From Haemaphysalis longicornis (Eukaryota; Arthropoda; Arachnida; Ixodida; Ixodidae), in contig CM023449.1 in NCBI GenBank assembly GCA_013339765.2, positions 40,500,528 to 40,564,527 on the forward strand: 64,000 nucleotides of DNA, read 5' to 3'. The notes under the pieces are model-generated. The model had not been told where the DNA came from. It saw only the letters and a list, made by a program, of their open reading frames with translations, and did no database searches. Shown here piece by piece: positions 10,973 to 23,990 of the stretch (its first letter is position 1; the number at the start of each line of letters is the position of its first letter). A program made the translations under genes and the position numbers.

Positions 10973-13683
10973 TTTTTTTTTCCTTGGAAAGCGAAAAAAA
11001 AAAAAAAAAACTTTCTATATTTTTTAAATGTAAAAAACCGCGGTGCGGCGTTCTGAAATTTGTTTGACATCCAAGAAAAGAAAACAAGGTTACGAGCAGA
11101 CCATATTTACGGAAGGAGAACCGGGAAGTTTCGCTTTCCTGCGCTGCGCCAGCTCGTTATATCGCCCGCTTTGCGGCGGCTACCAGATCAAAGCGTCTGT
11201 ATGATTCCTTTGTTTGCCGAGCCTACGAACATCTTTTTCTTCTCTCTCACTCTCTCTGCCTCTTTGCTTAATTTGCTCCCCTTATCATTCCCTTTGCAAG
11301 AAACATGACCGCCTCATCAGCGTTCCTCGTGCACGAATTATTTCCTTTTTTTCCCCTTCTGCCCTGTGTATGGCTGTAATTGATGTAATGGGGAAAAAAA
11401 TAAATAAAAAATAGGGGGGGGGGGTGCATTCGGAGCGGATCAAAAGAGAAAACTCGTTCTTTTTTTTATGTATTTCTCGGGAGTTCGTCATCAAAGGAAA
11501 GAACTACACGAGAACCGTGGTTAACTTCGTCAGCGGTAGCAGTGGTCGCATTAAGGGCGTAGGCATTTTCTAGCTTGTATCTATTCCCAGCGCTTTTTTT
11601 CCTTTGTTGTAGTTTGATCGCCGGAGCGCGCGTGGAATCCTCTGTGCTATCCTGTGTGGGCTCTACATCTGCTCCGGGCTCGCCCCCGCGGAACGTATTC
11701 ACAATTATGTTCAGCGTTTCCGGGGAAACCAGAAGAGAGTGATGAAAGAAAACGGAAAAGATAACGAGAGCCTTTAAGCGTGCCGCATAATTAGGTTCAA
11801 AACACCCCTCTTTCTTGTATTCGTTCTCTCTTTTTTGTTATTTAAGGTTTTCCGTGTGTGCGTGTGAGTAAGAGACGACCCGTGAAAAGGGTCGCAAAAG
11901 CTGCGTTTTTTGAAATGAAAATTCTGCGGTGCTTATATCTTGAGCGGCTCGTAGTATTTGTCTACGGCTAGTGCGAAAAGAAAGCCTATATTTGAAATTC
12001 CCGCGAAAATAAGCGGTGAAAAGAAATACGCCGACGATCTCACTGCATGCGTATTCAGTATGGTTTTTAGTTTTGGACTCAGCGTATGCATAACTCCGGA
12101 AAGCAATAAATTCCTCTGGGAGAGGAAGTTAAGGTTGATTCGAGCCTTCGAGCCGAAAATAAGCACGAGAACGGAAACCCCACAAAATATTTTCCCCTTA
12201 AACCTTTCAGAATAATTACGCAGCGGTGAAAGTAGTCGTCGCTTTTTATTGACCTAAACTATGTGCGGTTAAAGATGGAAAGAGGGAAAAAAAAAAAAAG
12301 AAACGCCATGGTCGTCGCAGCGTCGTATAAATTAACGTTGAGTTTATATTTGGTTTATAATGTGCCGGTACGGTGAAACGTACGAGAAAAGGAAATCGTG
12401 AAAGGCATATTAACGCCCTTTCACTATTCTGTCAATTCGTTCGCGGCGCTGTTATGATTAAGCCGCTGCTTTAGGCAGTTATGAACATGGTGCTGCGAGA
12501 GCCTTAGTAAACGTTCTTGAAAAGAAATTTGAGCTCCCGCTTCCGTTCGCGTTACAACGGAAAGCCGCTTTGTTACAACGAAATACCGATTACACCCCCC
12601 ACGCCCCCCCCCCCAAAGAATGCCTTCCTCACAATGCGGTTGTGCATAGCAGCGAAGTCTACTTTCAAGGGGACCGCTGTATAACCTAAAGACTTTTTAC
12701 TGTGACATCAGACTGCTTATATCGGCGCTGAGAAATGCCTTCCGAGTAATGCATCAGTACATATCAGTGAAGCCAACTTTTAAAGGGGATAGGTGTATAG
12801 CTGAGCGACTTGCGCAGGAGGTTCGGCCATTTTTCTTTTTTTTCTCTCGTCACGGCTACGTTCCCGCACAAATGTGTTTTACTCCGCCAGGAGGCCAGAC
12901 AAACAATATTAGGAAAAAGGGCGGTTTTCTCGCGCACGTGGCATACACGAGGGATTGCACACGTTTTATTTAATGAGGTAATAGGTCCAGTGGCGCGTTG
13001 ATTTCTTTTGGGTGCACGGAGCGGCTCGAGCGTGATGGAAGACTCGCTTCGCCCGTTGGCTGACACACAGGCGGTGCGGCCAAGCCGAAGCCGAAGCCGA
13101 AGCCGAAGCCGAAGGTGGCGCGGCTGCTGAAGTGACGACAGTGCGGGCCTTCTTTGAGAAACGATCGCTGCAGCCACGGGCCGAGCTCGCTGAAAAATGG
13201 TCCTAAACGGAAGATTCCCTTTGCGTCCACTTTTCTAAAAGGGGGGATATAAAGGGAAACAGCCGGGAAAGTCCGTTGCGCGGATCATGCATTGCGCTGG
13301 GTTAAAGTGGGAAAATAAAAGGAAAGACGGTGCGAAGAAGACGAACCGAACTCGGGGACGCGCGCCGCGCCGGACGCTTTCTTCAGGCTCTTCTTGAAAA
13401 ATGAGTTCGAAGCGCTGACCGCGTTTTGGGGTTCCTGCGAGGAGCCAGAGGCTTTCGGGGGGAAAAAAAAGGAGAAAGAAAAAAGCGAAGATGGAAGGCT
13501 GTTCGAGCGTAAACGGTTAAAGCAATTTTGAACAGAGTTCGTGCAAATGACGCCGAACTGTAGCAGACGATCGCTTCGAAGTGGCCGGCAGACGGGCCCC
13601 AGGCGCCTTCTGTCGTCTGCGTGGCAGCGTCGTCTGCGACCGTTTCCAGTGCCGCCATCCCTCGTAGTTCTCTATTCCGTCGT
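10973..13683. other. No gene seen
   Basis: Mostly AT-rich with homopolymer runs. Around 12,610-12,800 two ~65-bp stretches (aatgccttcc ... aagggg(a/g) ... gtgtata) form a degenerate direct repeat, probably transposon derived. Confidence 0.5.
13079..13114 (+). repeat. (AAGCCG)n hexanucleotide repeat
   Basis: Five to six units of aagccg. Confidence 0.95.
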
Positions 13684-14103
13684 CTGCGCGTTTTATCTTC
13701 TGCCTTTGTTGCTGCTGTCGCTATCGCGCCAAATTTTACGATTGCAGCCCGCTACTTTCGACGGAATAAAAAAAAATGGAACTGTGACCTGACCAGTGCT
13801 CACAAATTAAACAACGTTCTGTTGTCTGCATGCTTTATCTTCTGTCTGTCACCACTGTCCTTTTCGCGCCAAATTTTATGATTGCAGCGCGCTACTTCTG
13901 ACGGAATAATAAAAAAATTTCGAGCAGTAGGTTGGCCAGTATTTACAAATTAAACGACTTTCTGTCGTCTGCACGTTTTATCTTCAGCCTTTGTCGCTGC
14001 CGTCGTTTTCGCGCCAGATTTTCAGATTGGAACCCGTTAGTTCTGGCGGGGAAAAAAAATTCAAGCGGTGGTGACCTGGCCAGTATTTACAAATTAAACG
14101 ACC
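13684..14103 (+). repeat. Tandem repeat, three ~140-bp units
   Basis: Units start near 13,684, 13,824 and 13,967. Each contains tctgc..gttttatcttc, tcgcgccaaatttta and acaaattaaacgac-like text. Confidence 0.85.
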
Positions 14104-15889
14104 CCATTGGATGGCCAACTATAACGAGCCCCGACCCAAGGCTTTGCGGAAGATATCGCTTCTTGGACGAGATAATGGAAACGACCCGGACAGGCCATGC
14201 GGGCCTCGGGTAACGAGGATGGCCGGCGGGAAAACGAGCTTTTAAATAAATAAGGACCGAATCGATGAGCCATTTCGGGTCTTTCGGTAGAGGCGCACGA
14301 CGCGAGTCTCTCGTTTTCTTCGCTCCAAAGCGTGCGTGCGGCACCGGTGTAAGTGTACGGGGGCACGCATCCCTGGGTGCACGCGTGCTGGGGTGTATAA
14401 TGAATTTCGAACGCGCATGGGGGCAGCCTGCGACGAGCGCGTGTTTCCTTAATAATGCGATCAAAGAGTATCTCTCAACGAATTCGACGGAAGTTAGTTT
14501 TCTTTTTAGTTTTTCTTTTACTTTTTTTTTTTGCGTTTGTGGCTTCCTTCCTAAGCGATCGCTGTGAGGGGCTATAAGCGAGCCCTGCGCTGTGTTCGTG
14601 GAAATGTATTATTTTTTAGCTTAAGGAAATGCATGCCAGGGATACGAAAAAGTAGATAGATACATTCAGTTAAGAGTGATAGACCGTATACACGTCGTCG
14701 AAATGAACTCTGCCTCAACGACGTCGTTATTAGAACGACCTGAGAGTTTTCCTTCTTCTTTTCAGTAAATACGTGCTGCCTCCCAAACCACTAGAATCGA
14801 GCAGTTGCTCTCTCGACTCCAGGAAACGACACAATGGTGTCATTCATCAAAGAACAACAGAAACATTATTTTCTATGCATAGTTATATAAGCAGCACGGA
14901 ATGGCGATGGGGGACGCTTCAAAGATTCTGGAGTGTAGCCCGAGTGGTGCACTGGGCAAGTGTAGGGGGGGGGGGGGGGGTGCAGGAGTGCCTTACATCG
15001 AGATCCTATAACCCACACACAGCGCACAGTTGTTATAATTGACTTGAGCCGCTCGAAAAGGTGGAATCAAACCATCGCATTTTTCAAAAAAAATGTCGGC
15101 TAGACTCCTAAGTGTTGTTTTATGCCGGACTGGGCGTTCTCTGCCTATCCCCAACCCCAGTAAAACTTGTACGTCTTACGAGAAAGCTCAGTTGAAACTA
15201 AGCACGTGCAAAGCAATAGCCCCTTCTAAAAAAAGAAGTAAAACCGCGCGGCTGGCTCGGAAAGTGAGGGAAATTTACACTGCCCGTATACTTTCGGAAG
15301 CCATGCACCTTCGTCGTTAAGCCAACGTTTAATTGATGTCGGCATTTAATTATACGGCATAATTAAGCCGAACTGCAACCGAGGTTTTGCAACGCAGGAG
15401 TAAGCTGACCCTCAACGCACAAAATACGAGTTCGCAAAGCGCTCTCCCATTTTTTTACCCCGTAATTGTTGCGCAAGCCGTCCAAAGCGCCCTCAGCGAA
15501 GGCGCCGCCACGACGCCGGAGTCCGGCGCACCACGATCGGTTGCACTCAATTTCGAGGTCCACCGCCGCGATCTGATAGCTTCGCGAGCGCTTGTCCTTC
15601 GATACGTACACGCGTATTGATATATATCTATATTACACAACGGGGGAGCGTTGTAGCGGCGAAAGGCGAGTCCGGGCGCTGACTGCGCGCGTCGCACTGG
15701 GCGGCGGAAAACGCCAGAGGCGCTTCGACAGCGTTTTCCGGGCGCCTGTATCGCGTTTCGGCACGTTGCGGCGGGTGAGTGAACGAGACGCTAGGGGCGA
15801 CTGAAACACGATGTCAACGCCCCTTGATGCAGTTCTCCCGGGGTCTGGGCTGCCGGACATCTTGCGGTGGGGTTGATTCTCGCTGGTTT
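14104..15889. other. No gene seen
   Basis: The stretch contains a G run at about 14,967-14,980 and a GC-rich part from 15,460. No coding similarity was found. Confidence 0.5.
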
Positions 15890-16155
15890 CTCTGTGATTG
15901 GCTGTCCCCGCCGGTATCCGTGACGTTTTTACGGGCGCAAGCCAATCAAGTGGGACCGTGTGAGAAATCAACCGCGCCGGATGTTTTCTGGCAGCCTATA
16001 GGATGCTGCGCTGGGGTTCACTCTGCTGTAATGCGAGAGGCTGCTGGCGCCTATTAGGGGGCGCCTCTCCTATAAGTGCCCTCACCTGCGCTTCTCTGGT
16101 CAGCGTGGGATCGTATTGACGTGCTAGCGACCCGACTTAGAGTTGGGGGGAGAAG
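15890..16155 (+). promoter_or_regulatory. Candidate core promoter with TATA, Inr and CCAAT boxes
   Basis: TATAAG at 16,071 is followed 31 bases later by an initiator-like tCAgc (A at 16,102), the canonical arthropod spacing. Two inverted CCAAT-type motifs (gattgg near 15,896, ccaatc near 15,941) lie upstream in a GC-rich stretch. A donor-like agaag/gtgacg at 16,155 could end a non-coding first exon. It could belong to the latrophilin gene 15 kb downstream or to an unseen transcript. Confidence 0.35.
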
Positions 16156-16159
16156 GTGA

Positions 16160-18140
16160 CGTTTGGAAAGAAGACGCGTGAGGCTGTGGTATTGGTGCGA
16201 AAACTACGCGGTCAGCGTTGCTGCCGTGTTTTTCTTTCTTTTACTTGTGCATGGTATGTTGTCGTTTTCATGTTTAATATTTGGTTGCAAGGTTGGGAGA
16301 GCAGTTTGCGCGTCGAACGTTCGCCTCACGTCGCACTCTCTTTGAAGGAGTGACGATGACCGGTATTTTACCTTTTCTAAACAAACTTTCGTCAAGTGAC
16401 GCGTTTTGTGGGGAGTCGAGGTTTTTTAGCCGTGCAATGTACGGGTTTTGTGCTTATGAAAACTCTTTTTGAGCTAGAAATGGGGAAGCAAACGCTGCAG
16501 CGGAATCAAATCGCTAGATTGGCTGCTCACATGTTTTCTTCTCGCGAAGGCAGCTGACGCGAAATTAGTAAGGAAAAAAAAAACAAAGAAATCTGCTAGG
16601 ATAGTTGAAGGCGAGGACTGTTGGGGTTGTAGCTCTTTCAAACTTGTTGTAATGACGCTGCCTTAATAAGATGCAGTGTATATATGAATTCTCCACGTGT
16701 CTCAAACATTACAATCCGCATCTTATTCGGTTTTGCTCTAAACGTGTCCCAAATGAGTGACTTTGGCAGTCTGGGGCTCTTCTATGAAAGATAAACTACA
16801 AAAAAGCACGGATAACGGCACATAAATCGTTGTCATTTCTCTATCTTTGTGTGTATTGTGCCTGCGTTACCAAGCAGAAAACCCCGGGCCCTCTTGCAAT
16901 GACCTACCAACTAGCCCAAACACAAAATCTATCATGGGAAAAAAACGTTCGTCCGTAGACCTCTGCCTTCACGTATAAAAGCGAAAGAGCTTGCGACAAG
17001 CGGCCCGGAAATTAGCGAAATATTAGGCGAACTAAAGCCCGGCTTTCCGAAGATCCTCAATACGTACGCGCAAATCAGTCCTTGAAACGCTGGAAAATAC
17101 GGGAAAACGCTGGAAGACACTGGAAATCGCCGGGAAACGCTGGAAGCGTGCATATTGGAACTTGCAGCCACACAGCCGCCATTCATCTAGCTTTTTTTTT
17201 TTTTTTGCTTCCCCGTGACCATATAGCAAACATCCAAGAGTGGAAGATAGTCGCGCTGCGAGCGCTATTGGGCCGGCACTGGTGAGCCTTCTTAAGCGCT
17301 AATCACGCCACCGGTGGCCGCTGGCAGCACCTGTCTCCTCGCATCCGCTCTATTTACCCGTCGTCGGCCCGTGTCGCGCTGCTCTCCCCGAGGGCACACT
17401 GGACACTGGAAACGCTGGGCCGCCTCTAATCGCGGCCGCGGGTCTGGCCCACTGTATATATCGGCCACTCGCCGATTGCGTCGCCCCGGGCCTCCGCGGG
17501 TCGAGTGTCCAGCTGGTGCCGGCGTCGTCGGGCCCGCCGGAGGCTGTTTGCTCGGCACTCGTCGTCCGTCGCTGCTCGGACTTCATTGCTGTCGCCCGAG
17601 CTGTCGACGTTGCCGCCTGTGTGCTCTTCTGCTGCTGCTGCTTCCGGCATCGCTATAGTGTGGTCTGCTAGGAGGCCCCGACTCTCTCAATCTGCCGGCG
17701 TTCCGCCCTTTGTTTTTGTTTCCGTCCTGCGCGCCAAGTCCCGGTGTATTGCAGCGCATCCACGTTCCGAGACCTTGATGTCGGCTATATTGCTCCCGAG
17801 GAGGGAGGAGGGAAAATAAAGCGAGATGAATGACAATCGTGCGGGTGGGAGTTTCAATATGCGCGCTTCCCAGCGTTTGAAGACCGTCATTAAGCTTCCA
17901 AACTGTAGCGCATAAGAACAGGGATGAACCTGGTTTTCAGATGAACCTGGATGAACTCACCCAAACGGGCCAAGCCCAAGCCCAAATCGACAGGCCCAAA
18001 TTCTGCGCTACTTTACGCCATTTGGCTGTTCGTGGTTCGATTTTGGCGAATTTTTACTCGCGTTCACACGTTTCCTACGGTGGTGTTGGCATATAGTAGT
18101 AAATTGGCAGATGGTTGCGGTTTTTCTAGCGACGGATACT
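16160..18140. other. No gene seen; GC-rich island at 17.28-17.77 kb
   Basis: The GC- and CpG-rich island could be a promoter or first exon. The open frames across it are not convincing, and one ends in a hydrophobic run followed at once by a stop. Confidence 0.4.
17070..17150 (+). repeat. Short degenerate repeat (cgctggaa)
   Basis: Four or five imperfect copies of gggaaacgctggaa-like text at about 20-bp spacing. Confidence 0.7.
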
Positions 18141-18316
18141 GATTGATTATAGGGTTTAACGCGCCGATGCAGCGCAGGCGATAAGGCGCGCCGTAGTGAA
18201 GGGCTCCGGATTAATTTTGACCACCTGGGGATCTTTAACGTGCGCCGAAATCTTGTACACACGGGCGTTTTTGCTTTTCACCTCCATCAGAAAAGCGACC
18301 GCCGCGGCCGGGAATT
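18141..18316 (-). mobile_element. tRNA-derived SINE, truncated, copy 2
   Basis: This is the reverse complement of the family body (gattaattttgaccacctgg, cctccatcagaaaagcgacc). The tRNA head is cut at the 3' side near 18,316, so this copy is 5'-truncated. Confidence 0.8.
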
Positions 18317-19731
18317 AGCGACGGATACTGCAACCGATGTTTTTGTTTTATCATTATTTCTCTTACACACTGGACTGCCAGAGGTCGTCTGCCCTCGACC
18401 CGAAAGGGGTTATTGTATGTTGCGCATATGTGTTTTTTTTTTTTTCCCTATCTCAAAGCCGTCCCGAAGGAGCAAGCCCAGGTCTGCCTTCTCGGCAGGG
18501 GAGCATAGCTAAATTGAAAAGAAGTGGGGAAATGATCGATCCCTGCGGGGTTCCCTTAGAGGGTAGGGTTACGGCAGGGGACGTGTGGATCGACAACGGG
18601 ACGGTTACAAGCCGCATAGAAGAGAGAAGCGCGCAACAGAAACAATGTTGAGCAAGGGGGGCAGACTTGAGGAGAAAGCAACCACTCGAATTGCGGCAGA
18701 GCAGAGTTGCAGACAGTTTGCGCAAGTCGGCGCGGATCTTTGTTGCAGAAACAACTGGACGAAAGGACGCCTGGGGGGGCGAAAACAGACTATAAGGGCA
18801 GCCGTGAAACAAACGGGCGGGAGTGTGGGCTGACGCTCGTGCCAACTCATTTGTGTTAAACGCTGGGAGGCGTGAGTGGGGGAGAAAAAATTAGAGAAAG
18901 AGAGGCACGCTCCGTCGTCTCGCCAGAGTGGGATGCTGACGACCCCTTCGGGCGCTGGACAAATAGAGCAGCTGCCGCCGCCTCGTAAAGGCGCGGATGA
19001 ACCCTGCTGCTGTCCATCAGACGTGGGACGGTAAGCGTCGTGCCTTTGTTGCCCGCGCTATGCCCTGCCGCCCGCAAACACCCCATAGGTACGTGGAAAG
19101 CCTGCGAGTTGACTCCGTCTACGTTTCTCTCTCGTCGAATTAGGAATGACGCGGTTCTTTCATGAGTATTCTTTATTTTTCGCACTTTGGTCGAGAGTTG
19201 AATAGTATACGGAGGTGCTAAGGTGACAGCGTCTCAGGGAGCGGCTGTGTGGTCTTGGAGGTGTGCTGGCGCAGAAGTGGTGCCGCGGCAGCGCCCTTGT
19301 TTTGTCGCCGCCGCGTGCGGGGGTCCATTGTGCGTGCGCGACGAGGCGTCGCCGCGCCGACGCCGCTCGGCGGGAGCCAATCTCCGCCCAGCTGTGACGA
19401 ATGGCGCCGCGCTGGCTACGGTAACGAACGGCCCCCGGACGACGCGGTAACGAACCCGGCGAGCAGGCCAGCGGTGTGCTCGGCCAAATCCGGTCTCGTA
19501 AGTGTCCGAGACCAACGCGTGCCCCAAAAGAACCGCGAGGGTTGCGCGAAAGCTGGCCGAAATGCGGCCGCGTGAACGAGGGGGGAAACTAACTGACAAT
19601 CAGACGGCGCTGCGTCCGTTTCCCGCCATATTTTTTTTCGCGCTTTTTTTAGCGGTCATTTCATTTGTTCAGGCCACCACTATCAGCAGCGAAAGCAAAC
19701 CCGACTACCTGCCGACTAACGTTATTTTTTA
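18317..19731. other. No gene seen; GC-rich island at 19.2-19.6 kb
   Basis: CpG-rich sequence is open in several frames on both strands, as expected of GC-rich DNA. No domain is recognisable. Confidence 0.45.
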
Positions 19732-19983
19732 GGGGCGAAGCCCCGTCGGGGCTGGGGCTATTGGCGTCTCCTGTCGTCGTCGTCGTCGTAATCGTCGTCT
19801 CATGCAGTCATGGTACTAAAACACCGGGACACTCGTTTGCGCCTCGCGCTGGAGCGCTTCGTGCTTCAAAGACAAGAGGCTTTTACAGCAAAGCTGCATA
19901 CCTCTACCCTCCAACGGTTTCACCTCCGTTGGTAAAAACGCCAAGGGGCCAAGAATACACTTATACACTGCATGCTTCGCCCC
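19732..19983. mobile_element. Short TIR element (ggggcgaagc ends)
   Basis: The left end ggggcgaagc and right end gcttcgcccc are perfect 10-bp inverted repeats about 230 bp apart, preceded by a T run. Interior is gtcgtcgtc-rich. The element at 59.19 kb has related ends. Confidence 0.55.
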
Positions 19984-20327
19984 TCCCCAGGTTTTACGTT
20001 AGTGGAGATGGCCAGGGTTTTTTTTTTTTTTTTTTTACTTGTTGGTTGGCAGTCTGTCAGACTGGTGGGGGTGTGTGTTGATTACGGCCATGATTGCGAC
20101 ACGGAACGGTGGGCGCATGCACCGAGGCGTGTGTGGTGGCGATTGCTCGACCAACACCGAGCTTCTTGACGAGAGTATAAATGGGGCCGAGAGGGAAGGC
20201 AGTACTGAGCAAGGTCGGGTACTCACTCGTGAGGACTCATTTGTCCATTTGTACAAACGACAGGGTACGTGATAGTAATACACACCCAGAAAACCTCATC
20301 AGTATCTGTGCACAGGTCTGGTATATC

Positions 20328-21250
20328 CCTTTGAGTAAATACTCATGAGGTAAACCATGAGTAGAGTACTCACTGAGTACTAGTATTCTAGTATGAGTAC
20401 TCATGAGTTTGAGTACTCATGATATCAGTACTCATGAGTACACAGTACTCATGAGTACACAGTACTCATGAATACACAGCACTCATGAGTACACAGAACT
20501 CGTGAGTACACAGCACTCATGAGTACAATACTCGTGAATACTGTTTTTGCGAGTGCTTGCACTCTTGAGTATATGCACTCCTGAGTACAGTAGTGCAAAC
20601 AGTAGTGCAAACAAGAAAACGGACGACAAAAGCTGCCACCCGAAGACACACAGAAAAACGCAGTTTACGGCCACGGCTGCACCGACAACCCCGAGCTCCC
20701 CTGAGCCCGACCCGGCCTGAGAACAAGAGGAGACGCCAGTCGCAACGCGAGTGCTTACGTTCCGTTTCGCTTTCTCACATGTACTTGCCTTCGCGCAGTA
20801 AGTCGCTCAACGACAGTGCACCGCGTCAGACGTTTTCTTCCTCTGTCCTGATTATATGTAACCTGTTTTTTTTATCAATTAAACAATTTAGTTTTTTGCT
20901 TGTAGTCTTTCATTCGAGCTACGACCTACGTAACAGTCAGATAAGTTGATTATTCGTGAGTAATACAATTGAGTACTCATGAGTACAGATTGATACTCAT
21001 GAGTGCAGAATGAGTAGTACTCATGAGTGAAAAATGAGTAGTACTCATGAGTAGTACTCCGAAGACAGTGAGTACTCATTGAGTACTCATGATACAGATT
21101 GCGTACTCATGGTTAGAGTGAGTACTCATGAGTACAGATTGAGTACGAATACTCGTGAGGACAATGAGTTTGAGTACAAGTGAGTACGATTACAAATGAG
21201 TATTTGATGGTGAGTACGAGTGATTTTGAAACAGACGAAGTTTTTGAGTC
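20328..21250. repeat. Palindromic minisatellite (gtactcatgagtac)
   Basis: Dozens of copies of the 10-14-bp palindrome actcatgagt fill 20,328-20,590 and 20,955-21,215, separated by about 360 bp without it. The flanks carry a direct repeat (gtgcacaggtct ... tatccc/tttg..gta; near 20,308 and 21,373). Confidence 0.85.
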
Positions 21251-21686
21251 TGAGTTTGATTGAGTACAGCGTGAATGAAAAAATTGTGATTGAGTTGAGT
21301 GAGTTCTTCTGTTGCCGACCTATGGTACAGAGGACAGGGCGGATAGCCTAATTCCCCCAACCTCTCGTTCTGTGCACAGGTCTTGTCTATATCCTTTGGG
21401 TAATGCGTGATTCGGTAAACATTAGGTACCGACTGATCCAACTTACCTAACTTCCAGGTCTTTCTCCAGTTTGGTAGAATAACCATGTTTAGGCAGAACC
21501 CGAAACATCGCGGCTTGAAGTTTTTGGGCGCTTCCCGTATCAAGGAGGTCGCGCCGGACATTACTGACACACGTATTCTTCAACTCGTCAGTGGGTTCAG
21601 CCTTTTTATAAAGTTAGCATTGCGCGTGCGCCTTTACTCAGCGCGTCTTCAAACTACGCGCGTCCTGTCGCCGTTAAAATAGTATA

Positions 21687-22175
21687 CCATATTTTCACGC
21701 GTATAACCCGCCCCTGCATATAATCCGCACCCCCCCCCCCTTTCAGCCCGCCGGAAAAAAAAATCCTCACGTATTGCCCGCACATTTGATACAGAAAAGG
21801 CTGCACCAAAGCTCCTGCTCAAGCAACACATCACATACTATGTAGACAGAAAAAAAGTGTATATTTGGCGAGTAGAATACACTGGCTGTAGAAGTAGAAT
21901 ACACTGTAGAAGTAGAATACACAATTCACTAATAAAATTCAGTTGTTAAAGTGCGCTCGTCCTTGTTTTTTTCTCTTTGTCCTTTTATGCTTTGCGCAAT
22001 CGCTGCCATGGGACTGGGAGGCTTAGTCAGTGTTACTGCGTAGGAGCTTCACGGCACAACGCGCATTGCCGTGAAGCTGCACTAAAGGAAAAAAAACCCA
22101 GCGTATTTTCCGCACCCCTACTTTGCCACTGAAATTTTCGCATTTTTGGTGCGGGTTACACGCGCGAAAATACGG
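21687..22175. mobile_element. TA-flanked MITE, copy 1
   Basis: Terminal inverted repeats are ccatattttcacgcgtataa at the left and its near reverse complement (acacgcgcgaaaatacgg) at the right, with TA at both flanks. An internal inverted repeat (gcttcacggca ... tgccgtgaagc) is present. No coding capacity. An inverted copy lies at 44,476-44,924. Confidence 0.75.
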
Positions 22176-23984
22176 TATTTGTACTGAGGCGATCCTTTAG
22201 ACAAAACTAGTTGCAAGTCGGTCTCCTCGCCAGTCATCGTTCGCACTGTCGTTCTAGAAACCACGAACCAACTTGCCCCAACCGTGTGTTTTTCCGAACT
22301 TTCGAATAAGGCTTGCTGTTACCTCGGAGGTGACGGCCACAGATGGACCGAGGCACTTCGCAAGAACAAGCGGCGAGAGTTTGCGCGATTCCCACGAGCG
22401 CTCCCTCGCCTGCAACTGAGCTCAAACTTCGCTCTCGCCACGGAGTGTGTTGCGGGGGCGCGGAAACGCATGCGCAAGCGCCAAATTTTTCTCGGAACCG
22501 CCGGAGAGAGTTGGAGAAAACAAACTTCTCCAAACGAGGCGGAATTCCTCGGTTGGGTTCGCTTGCCGGCCTCCGTTCCGCGGCGGAGTAAAAGAGAGAC
22601 CGTTGTGCGGAGCGTATATCCGGCCTCTTTTGCTCTGCGTGTGTGCAAGGGGGGCGTGTATATGGTGTGTACTTTATGCGTGATGTGGCGTCACAAAGAT
22701 CCTCCCCTAGGTGCCGGTCGGAATGTTGCGCTGCTTTGTCGGCCACGGTTGACGTTTGTGAGCTTAACAACGTAGATCACACTTTGTTTTTTTGCAAGGT
22801 GGCAGGTTTGATTTACCTGGGGTCAGTGTTCGCACAAACAATAATCTACGCGTAAGCGAATGAGCTGGCGTGGTAGCACGGGTGATTGTTTAAAGCTAAG
22901 AGCTGTGAACGCTGGCTGTTGATGTTGAAAACAAATGCCGAACCGCGATTAAGGGAAAAAAAAGCGCGTTGTATTGGACTTGTCAGTTGTGTTAATTATA
23001 ATTAGGGGTGTTCGTTTTCGGGTTTTATATATTTTTTAATCTGGCGCTATTTTTCAAACAGATAATCAGGGAGGAATCTGTTTTTTTTTGTAAAACTATT
23101 GAGAAATCCTGGATTTTTTCGGGTTAAATCTACAGATGTATTGTGCAGCTTATTTTATCAAAAGGCATCACGAGCTTCTTAACACTAACGCGTTAAAATT
23201 GGTGTCAGTTTTCAAGCCGGTAATCGGGGAGACATGGTCTTCTAGCAAATACTTCCAGAAATTTGGCGTTTGTTTAGTAGAAATCAATAGTAATGTTGAC
23301 AGTAAAGAGCAGTGGTAGCTTCTAAGAAATGAAACATTTTATTCACGAAAAGCTGGTCATTAATTGTTTTACACATCCTTGTGTACATACATTATCATCT
23401 GCATGCGCAACATGTCGGTTTCCATTCAAGACCTACTCGATCGTTCAACACTCTTAATAAAAAAAAAAGGTCGTAAGAAGGTAGTAACCGCCGTATTTAC
23501 TAACTCCTTGCGAACCTTACTACCCCGCGGTTTTGTACGTAGGCTCTGCCAGTACCAACTGCATGGTTAGGAAATTAACTCAGTGTAGGAAGTAGTATGC
23601 ACTAGATTAAGGTTGTGCTTATGACTAGGTTATGCATGGCCAGTTAGTAAACGCATGTAGCTCAAAAGGGTGTTATCGCTTGGACTTTACTTGTGGAGGT
23701 AGTGGTGCTTACTGCCTGCTTCAGTCAGTAACCCTGACTAGTGCTAAATTTACTACCCCCAGTTACTAAGTACCTAGTGTATACTGGGGCAAGTAACTTG
23801 TTAGTATTCCATTAGTGAATGCACCGGCCTTTTTTTTTGTTTTTTTTTTTTAAAGAGTGAACGTATCTCAGCGGGAGAAAGTTCTCTGGACATCACAGCT
23901 TCCGTTAGCTATAGGCACAACAATGTTAGTGCAGCACTGCCAACCTATAGGGTAGCAAGCGTTAGTAGAGTCCTGCCAATACCC
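22176..23984. other. No gene seen; GC-rich patch at 22.33-22.70 kb
   Basis: Overlapping opposite-strand open frames at 22,234-22,775 reflect composition. A fragment at 23,008-23,030 (gttcgttttcgggttttata) matches part of the 10.5-kb repeat family. Confidence 0.45.
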
Positions 23985-23990
23985 AATGAG

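Noticed and set aside
17314..17658. Open frame ending in a Leu-rich run, considered as the missing signal-peptide exon
   Set aside because: The hydrophobic run is at its end and is followed directly by a stop; no donor gives the phase needed for exon 31,407.
20328..21250. CRISPR-like repeats
   Set aside because: Units are contiguous palindromes without uniform spacers, in a eukaryotic genome.
22234..22775. Long overlapping open frames on both strands
   Set aside because: They overlap on opposite strands of a GC-rich patch; neither has family motifs or splice-site support.
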